From: Bolinopsis microptera
Lineage: Eukaryota > Ctenophora > Tentaculata > Lobata > Bolinopsidae
Assembly (NCBI RefSeq): GCF_026151205.1
Contig: NC_087079.1
Span: 10,530,635-10,594,634, forward strand
DNA: 64,000 bases
Reading direction: 5' to 3'
Part shown: positions 58,641 to 64,000 of the stretch, one piece after another
Layout: every line of letters starts with the position of its first letter
Numbering within the stretch: the stretch's first letter is position 1
Notes under the pieces: generated by a model
Told to the model about the DNA's origin: nothing
Database searches by the model: none
The model's input: only the letters and a program-made list of their open reading frames with translations
Made by a program: the position numbers and the translations under genes

Positions 58641-59708
58641 GCGAAATGTTGCTTTACTGTTCTTTGTCTTTAACTTCCTCGCTTCTTCCCCTGTGAGTGA
58701 CTCTGTGTAGACTTCTAGCCACTTTTTTCCACATACCGTTGCAGGCGCACCTGTGTCTAGTAAACCTTTGTTTACAGTTTCTCCGATGAAGTATGTATAC
58801 TGTTCGTCTCTTTCAGGTAGAACTACTTCTCTCGTCATATCAGCCAGGTATGTATACCTTTGTCTTTGACCTTCTGTCTTATAAGTATTTCTTTGACCTT
58901 CAGTCTTGTAAGTATTATGAGGGCAGTTTGCTACACGATGGTTTGGATTTTTGCAAATATAACAACCCTGGTAGTTTTGGTTGGTTTGCTTTGTTCGGTT
59001 ATCATTGCCATTACCATACTTTCTGAACTTTCCTTTCCCCCTGAACCTTCCGGTATTGTAAAGAACACCCTCATCTTCACTTTCTGCAGTTTCTCCACTG
59101 GCACTGCTGCCTTGTCTACTTCTTTGATCTGTAAACATGATGCCTTGTTCTTCCTTAATAACAGTTTCTATCCGGGTAGGACTTTCAAATGGTACTTCAT
59201 CTCCAAATGTCTGCTTCAACGATTGGACCATCATTTTATAGTCTAGCTTCGTTATTGTTGCTTTTACAAGCCGTTTCTGGTCCGGGTTAAGGTTTGCTTG
59301 ATTGAGGAGTTTATACGCTAACACCCCATCCTCGTACACTACTTGTCCTCTCAGTTGGTCTATCTTCTTTCTTTTCTGTTCAAAGTCTCGCACATACAGG
59401 TCCATTGCAACACCTTCTGGTCTCTTATAGTGTTCGAAATCTTCAATTGCCATGAACAGATTGTGTGTGGCGTCTTTTAGAAACAGAGAATCCAGCTCTG
59501 TTATCAGCTTATCAACTCCGGTTTCAACTCCTAACTCTGCTGGTGCTATTTGTAGTGCTGCTTCATACGCTCTTCCATTCATGGATCCAATCAGACGGCT
59601 GGCTTGTTGAGTTTTCTTTGCTGTTGTTCCCAACTGCCACACTTTGACTGCTTTCTTCCAACGGCTGTAGTCGCTGTCATCCTCTAAATTCGGTATCTTC
59701 TCGCTCAT
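58637..59708 (-). pseudogene. Copia gag and protease start, inverted
   Basis: The minus-strand frame from ATG 59708 (MSEKIPNLEDD) encodes a Copia-type Gag (WKKAVKVWQL, then RLIGSMNG, then LDSLFLKD). A zinc knuckle CYICKNPNHRVANC follows at about 58961-58920, then an aspartic protease start with the DTGA catalytic motif at about 58745. It stops being Copia-like after FRF at the inversion junction. Two adjacent copies of NTYKTEGQR indicate a small internal duplication. A longer open frame upstream to 59762 is probably leader sequence. Confidence 0.85.
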
Positions 59709-60255
59709 AACGTGAATGAATGTGACAATTACTACAAACACAAAACTACAGTACACTGACACAAACAGTACACTGACTATAACTAACAGTACACTGACTA
59801 TAACTAACTAACACTGAGTTTTAAATCTAAATTACTTTCAACACTTGAATCAGTTCAATACTTTCTAGTTAGTCTCTTTCTTCTTTAAATTAACTGAACA
59901 GTCTATGACAATTTCTTCCAATTACCTTTTCTCTCCTTTCCTCTGGTTCTTCTTCGGTGGATCTGTCGTCTCTCACAAGTTAACTGAACTGCTACCACTG
60001 TTAATATGTGTGTTCTGAAGCTGTGTCAAGGATTGGTTCTTCTCCGCCGTGAGCATACACTTTCTTCCTTCTTCTGTTCAGTAACTAACGACTAGCAATT
60101 TTCTAATATTGGATTGTGAAAAGTTGAAATATTTTTACCGCGCACGCACGTTCTTTTAAGCAATTTGTAGAATTTAGGATGATTACGTGTCAAGTGTTTT
60201 TAAGTGTTTTTAAAGAGCTTCGAGCTATTTTCAAAAGTTTTTAAATAGGGGGGAA

Positions 60256-60555
60256 TGTTAGACTTAGCAGAATACTAATCATTATATATTCATAGCATGA
60301 GAACCGGTTGAAGTTTGTAGAAGGAAGATTTATGTTATTGTAGAGTATCAACCGGTACGTATTCCTTTAAACTATATATTTACAATGATCTATATACTAC
60401 TATATATTTACAATGGATAATTGGAACTTGATATAACTATTTGAGTTTATATTATTGGTGTAATAAATCCTATTTATTACAGGTTCTGTTTCTATTTCAA
60501 ACCCAGCGAGTTTCTCTTGTAAACAACTCAAGTCCTGTGAACACACATATTAACA
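60256..60555 (+). repeat. Right LTR of the Copia element
   Basis: Same sequence as the left LTR by direct reading; preceded by a G-rich polypurine tract. Confidence 0.92.
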
Positions 60556-60560
60556 CTTCT

Positions 60561-61504
60561 ATAATAAATACGACACTTCAATTTACAGAATGCTTGCTAG
60601 AGATAAGACAAAATATTATCAGACTATACATGCAGCATGAGTAACTGGTGGATAAGCCTTCGGTAAAAACGGATCCGGAAAAGTCAATGCGGCACTCGGG
60701 TCCTTGGTATTGTCGTCAGTATATTGTCCATTATCTACGTTCTGCTTTCGTAGTTTAAACAATAGTGAGTTCTAAATATACAGCTTTAAACCGATTAAGT
60801 ATGAATGAATGAAATACCTGACAATCCGCACTCTTATAATCCAAAAGCATGAGTAACTCGTAGTGATGTATGATTTCTAGAAACTTTAAATTAAATTTGG
60901 CGCTCACAGGTCCTCATGAATATGTGATCGCCGCATAAGGTTCTGTAAATGCGCAGGGCACCTTCAAGCTTAAATTATTCACCATACTGAGGCAGTCAAC
61001 CAACGCGCGGCTTTATTTTTATGATATTACTTACTTACTTACCAAAATTTAAATTTGTTTTCCTAAAATTTGTTTTCCTACTTTAGTACATTTTGTAAAT
61101 CGTAAGTATAAATTAATTTATTAATATATCACTTGTACACATATCACAAATTATTATTTTTTAAATAAAACAATTTAATTTCTGTGAATTGGTTAACTTG
61201 ACTTAAAATATTTGAACTAAATATGAATTGATTGTGGGCATAAAATAAAATGTTGTTTAATAATTTTGTTTTATTTAACTCTTCAGAACATGGTCAGCAA
61301 ACTTTATAGTTTAAATAACCGAAGCCCCTATTAGTGGACAAAAATTAAACTAGCTCAGTAAAATGTAAGATAAAGCAGTTTATGAATTAGAGCTTGGTAT
61401 TCGGGTATCATTTAATGAAATATAATTATGTATTAGGGTTCATAGTGCTACACAAGATCATCGACAGTATGTTTTGTGTGTTGCAATTGCTTTTTCTGAC
61501 GACC
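60561..61504. other. Non-coding spacer between Copia and hAT elements
   Basis: No gene seen; probably sequence of the host element bracketed by the 32-bp inverted repeat. Confidence 0.4.
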
Positions 61505-61512
61505 AACCATAT

Positions 61513-62805
61513 TAGGGTTTGCAATCGATAATATCGGCGATAAAATTATAGGCGATAATTCGTAGTAAAATCGTTATCGGTTATCGGCGATAATTTCTGA
61601 CCGATAAACCGATAATTTCAGAAATTTCTTTTCAAAAATAATTTCGGAATTTTCGAGACTTTACAGCTAACTCGCAGATTCTTACCTCCCATTTTCACTA
61701 GATTGATCATAAGATATGTGTGAAACTGATCAAAACATCTGAATTTGCTACTTAAGTACTTAAATCAGCAAGATTTGCAATGTTATCTTATCACTGTTGA
61801 TTGGTGAAACAAGGTATGTACTATGTAAAAGTATTCATATTTCATGGGATAGTTGCATATTTGAATTCAACGGAATTAAAGTTTAAACGGTAAATCTGTA
61901 ATAAGTATCCCCTAGTTTCGCCCCACCCTAATACAGATAAGCTGTTCACTTCAAACTATCAATTCAGTTACAACCGTATAAGGTAATAATTTGAACCCGA
62001 CACAGTACACAGTACACACCATAACAACACAATACACTCCTGCACAGTCCACACTCCACGCCCCTCCCCTGAGAAATGCCGATGATTAACTTGCCGATGA
62101 TTAACTTGCCTGGGTCGCTCATTTGCTTAAATAGTTGATTGATTACGTTACACGTATCAGTTGTTATCTGTTTTCTGTTGTGTCTCGGAAAACTAGTTAA
62201 TCTTGATATGTCAACCAACGAGATCTGGAAACATTTCACAAAAGAGGGGGACAACGTGGCCTGCATGCAATGTGACAAGTCTTTTCTCAGCACAACAGCC
62301 AAAAGGTCTTACACTAATCTTTGGTACCACTTGAGAGTTAAACACGGTATAGAAAATGCAGCTGCTAATAATGATAAATCTTCGGCATCCCCCAAAGTCA
62401 AGCGACCAAAAAATCAGTCCCTAATAGTATCTTACATCGAAAAGAAAACTCAAGCCGAAATGTATAGCCGTTTAGCGGCTGTGGAGTTCCACTTTGTGTA
62501 AGATTGTTATTGTCACTGACTGTTCACTGTAAGTGTAAAGTATATCGGATCTTCACTTTCAATTAATTGACTATTTTGAAATTACGCGTTTACAATTTGT
62601 GTACGATATCTCGGGAATTCATGACCCTCAATCACGGAAGTTATAAATCATGAACGTATGATTAATTAAGCCACTGAATCGATGGAAAATAAGCTAATTG
62701 TTCTGACCAAATTTTATCGCCGATAATTATCGTTATCGCCGATAATTGAAAAATTATTATCGGTTATCGGCGATAAAAAATTGTGGACCGATAATGCAAA
62801 CCCTA
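61513..62805 (+). mobile_element. Non-autonomous hAT transposon, 1,293 bp
   Basis: Ends TAGGGTTTGCA and TGCAAACCCTA are inverted. The flanking 8-bp duplication AACCATAT is exact (61505-61512, 62806-62813). Subterminal repeats of TCGGCGATAA/TTATCGCCGATAA occur near both ends. Only the BED-finger start of a transposase remains inside; the RNase-H-like catalytic part is deleted. Confidence 0.92.
62208..62501 (+). CDS. BED zinc-finger remnant of a hAT transposase
   Basis: 97 codons from ATG 62208 (MSTNEIWKHFT). The BED finger is complete: aromatic IWKHF, C-X2-C (CMQC) and H-X4-H (HLRVKH). A Lys/Pro-rich linker and SYIEKKT follow, then a stop. Such fingers bind the transposon ends. A longer frame opens upstream at 62139, but MSTNEIW is the natural start. 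As a truncated binding-only protein it could act as a repressor of related transposons, if expressed (inference). Confidence 0.75.
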   Translation: MSTNEIWKHFTKEGDNVACMQCDKSFLSTTAKRSYTNLWYHLRVKHGIENAAANNDKSSASPKVKRPKNQSLIVSYIEKKTQAEMYSRLAAVEFHFV

Positions 62806-62813
62806 AACCATAT

Positions 62814-64000
62814 GTCAAACAGAGCATATGCCATCCAATAGTATACTCCTTACTGCTACTTCTAATTGACATCCTGTATGTATATAAGTAAAACAAAATT
62901 TAAGTAAAACAAAATTTAAATTTTATTGCCATTACAATGAATAATGATATCATAATAAGTATAAGTAGACATCCGATAATAAACTTGTTACATCCAGTAC
63001 AACCCAAGATGTCAGCCGACGCGACTTACAAAAATAAAGAAAGCTAGCATGTTATGTTCATTGTTCATAGTTTTTCTAACGAGCATGCTTAGCACTTAGG
63101 CTGTACGGAAATAGCTTTAATTCTACGTCATATTAAAAACTTTACATCATTTTTGAGATACAAAAATAAATTTGTAAAATAAATAACTCTTTTGCTGCTT
63201 AGGCGCGGCACTGTGCTTGACCCACATGCTAAACAGTGTGTAGCAACACATCGCTGAAAACAGAAGCTGAATGAGCTATATAAAGGGGGTGCCTATGGGA
63301 AATATGTCAAGTCTAAAATACACAGCAATGATGACCCTTAAAATAATACAAAATAAAACTTATTTCTACGGTTAGGTGATCGAACCCGTCGTGATTTTTA
63401 TCCAAATACTACGTAATCCAGAGTAATATAAAATTCATGCAAACAATGTACACAGGGTAATCCAGCAATGGTAACTAAAAATACAATTCTATTAATAAAT
63501 TAAAATCTTTGTCTTTCTTTTGTCTTCCTTTCTAATTTAACAATCTGAAAAAAAATTCCAAAGAAAACCCCTCTTTTAAAAAATCTGAGTAAAAATAATT
63601 AAAAAACCCCTGTAAGAAATAAAAGCCCCAGTACCAATTAAATGCACAGTCTTTTGTGTCAAGACTTACTATTTCCACCACACTAATCTAATCTAGTTGC
63701 TGTGCAGAAGCTATTTCATAAGTGATTACCGATTAGCTGTAGCATGCTTCATTAATTGACGATGTCAATTCATCTCAGCTCGGCGCGGCACAGTAGCGCA
63801 TCTCGCTTATCTACAGATGAGAAGCCTCATTGAGTGCGCGGCGCGGCACAGTAACGCATAGCGCTACAACATGCTTCATTACAATTTCCGTATTTTATGA
63901 CTATTGTATATTTTATTGCTTACATATTATATTTATCTAATCTAATATAATCTAATCTAATATGTCTCAGCATCAACAAGTAAAGGTGGCAATTAGATTT
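62814..64000. other. Non-coding right edge with GC-rich short repeats
   Basis: No gene recognised. GCGCGGCAC motifs recur near 63202, 63783 and 63839. The last two sit in a repeated GCGCGGCACAGTA(G/A)CGCAT block beside tgcttcatta, suggesting fragments of a dispersed element. The TCTAA-type repeat at about 63937-63962 is a small microsatellite. Confidence 0.4.
62903..62934 (-). repeat. Right copy of the 32-bp perfect inverted repeat
   Basis: Reverse complement of 55784-55815. The inner side carries an extra partial copy (agtaaaacaaaattta) and a similar motif lies near 61046-61083. Subterminal repeats of this kind are usual in DNA transposons. Confidence 0.8.

Larger units (their letters stand above)
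57723..60555 (+). mobile_element. Copia-type LTR retrotransposon, internally inverted and deleted
   Basis: Two LTRs of 300 bp (57723-58022 and 60256-60555), which I read as identical, begin TGTTAGAC and end TTAACA. They are flanked by the exact 5-bp duplication CTTCT (57718-57722, 60556-60560). A primer-binding site TGGTAGC, matching the 3' end of initiator-Met tRNA, follows the left LTR, and a polypurine tract (AGGGGGGAA) precedes the right one. The interior is rearranged. Pol sequence comes straight after the binding site on the + strand, then gag-protease lies inverted on the minus strand, ending at about 60010 with a second binding site and 20 bp of LTR end. Confidence 0.92.

Noticed and set aside
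58860-59647. Plus-strand ORFs across the Copia gag
   Set aside because: Antisense to gag-protease, which has the zinc knuckle and DTGA motif.

Overview
The window is AT-rich animal nuclear DNA, judged by three intron-rich metazoan housekeeping or signalling genes with consensus GT/AG introns, surrounded by many nested transposable elements. The species cannot be fixed from sequence alone. An invertebrate, perhaps a non-bilaterian such as a cnidarian, is my guess (inference, low confidence).

Layout. (1) 1-5969: the 3' part of an endogenous virus-like or env-bearing retroelement on the + strand. It holds the C-terminus of a membrane glycoprotein, a helical ORF without a start codon, a protein joining a CCHC zinc knuckle to an F-box, and a 730-aa glycoprotein with a PAN/apple-like domain, a furin site and a fusion-peptide-like segment. 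These are followed by a hairpin-rich 3' region, a polypurine tract and a probable LTR. (2) 6480-8200: a tandem array of about 200-bp units. (3) 9000-9412: two large foldback repeats. (4) 11807-21805 (+): cysteine-string protein (DNAJC5), seven exons, 198 aa; intron 6 carries a hAT-like MITE made of GGGACC repeats. (5) 23064-28606 (+): DNA primase small subunit (PRIM1), nine exons, 400 aa; the last intron holds a near-complete antisense LINE. (6) 30245-39613 (-): CSL/RBPJ/Suppressor of Hairless, the Notch-pathway transcription factor, 14 coding exons, 590 aa. PRIM1 and RBPJ are convergent. (7) 42957-46529: a DNA transposon with terminal inverted repeats and an 8-bp target duplication, containing a deleted RTE-like LINE. 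(8) 46538-55783: mostly non-coding, with one candidate first exon on the minus strand (53386-53481). (9) 55784-62934: a nest of transposons bracketed by a perfect 32-bp inverted repeat. It holds a CR1-like LINE fragment interrupted by another LINE tail, a Copia element with identical LTRs but an inverted interior, and a hAT element reduced to its BED zinc finger.

The host genes are linked but not functionally related: synaptic/secretory chaperone, replication primase, Notch effector. All three reading frames stay open and in phase across every proposed splice junction, so I regard them as functional genes. The most unusual content is the virus-like block at the left edge, above all the CCHC-F-box protein beside a PAN-bearing envelope-like glycoprotein. 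Next come the transposons whose ends are defined here by exact target duplications.
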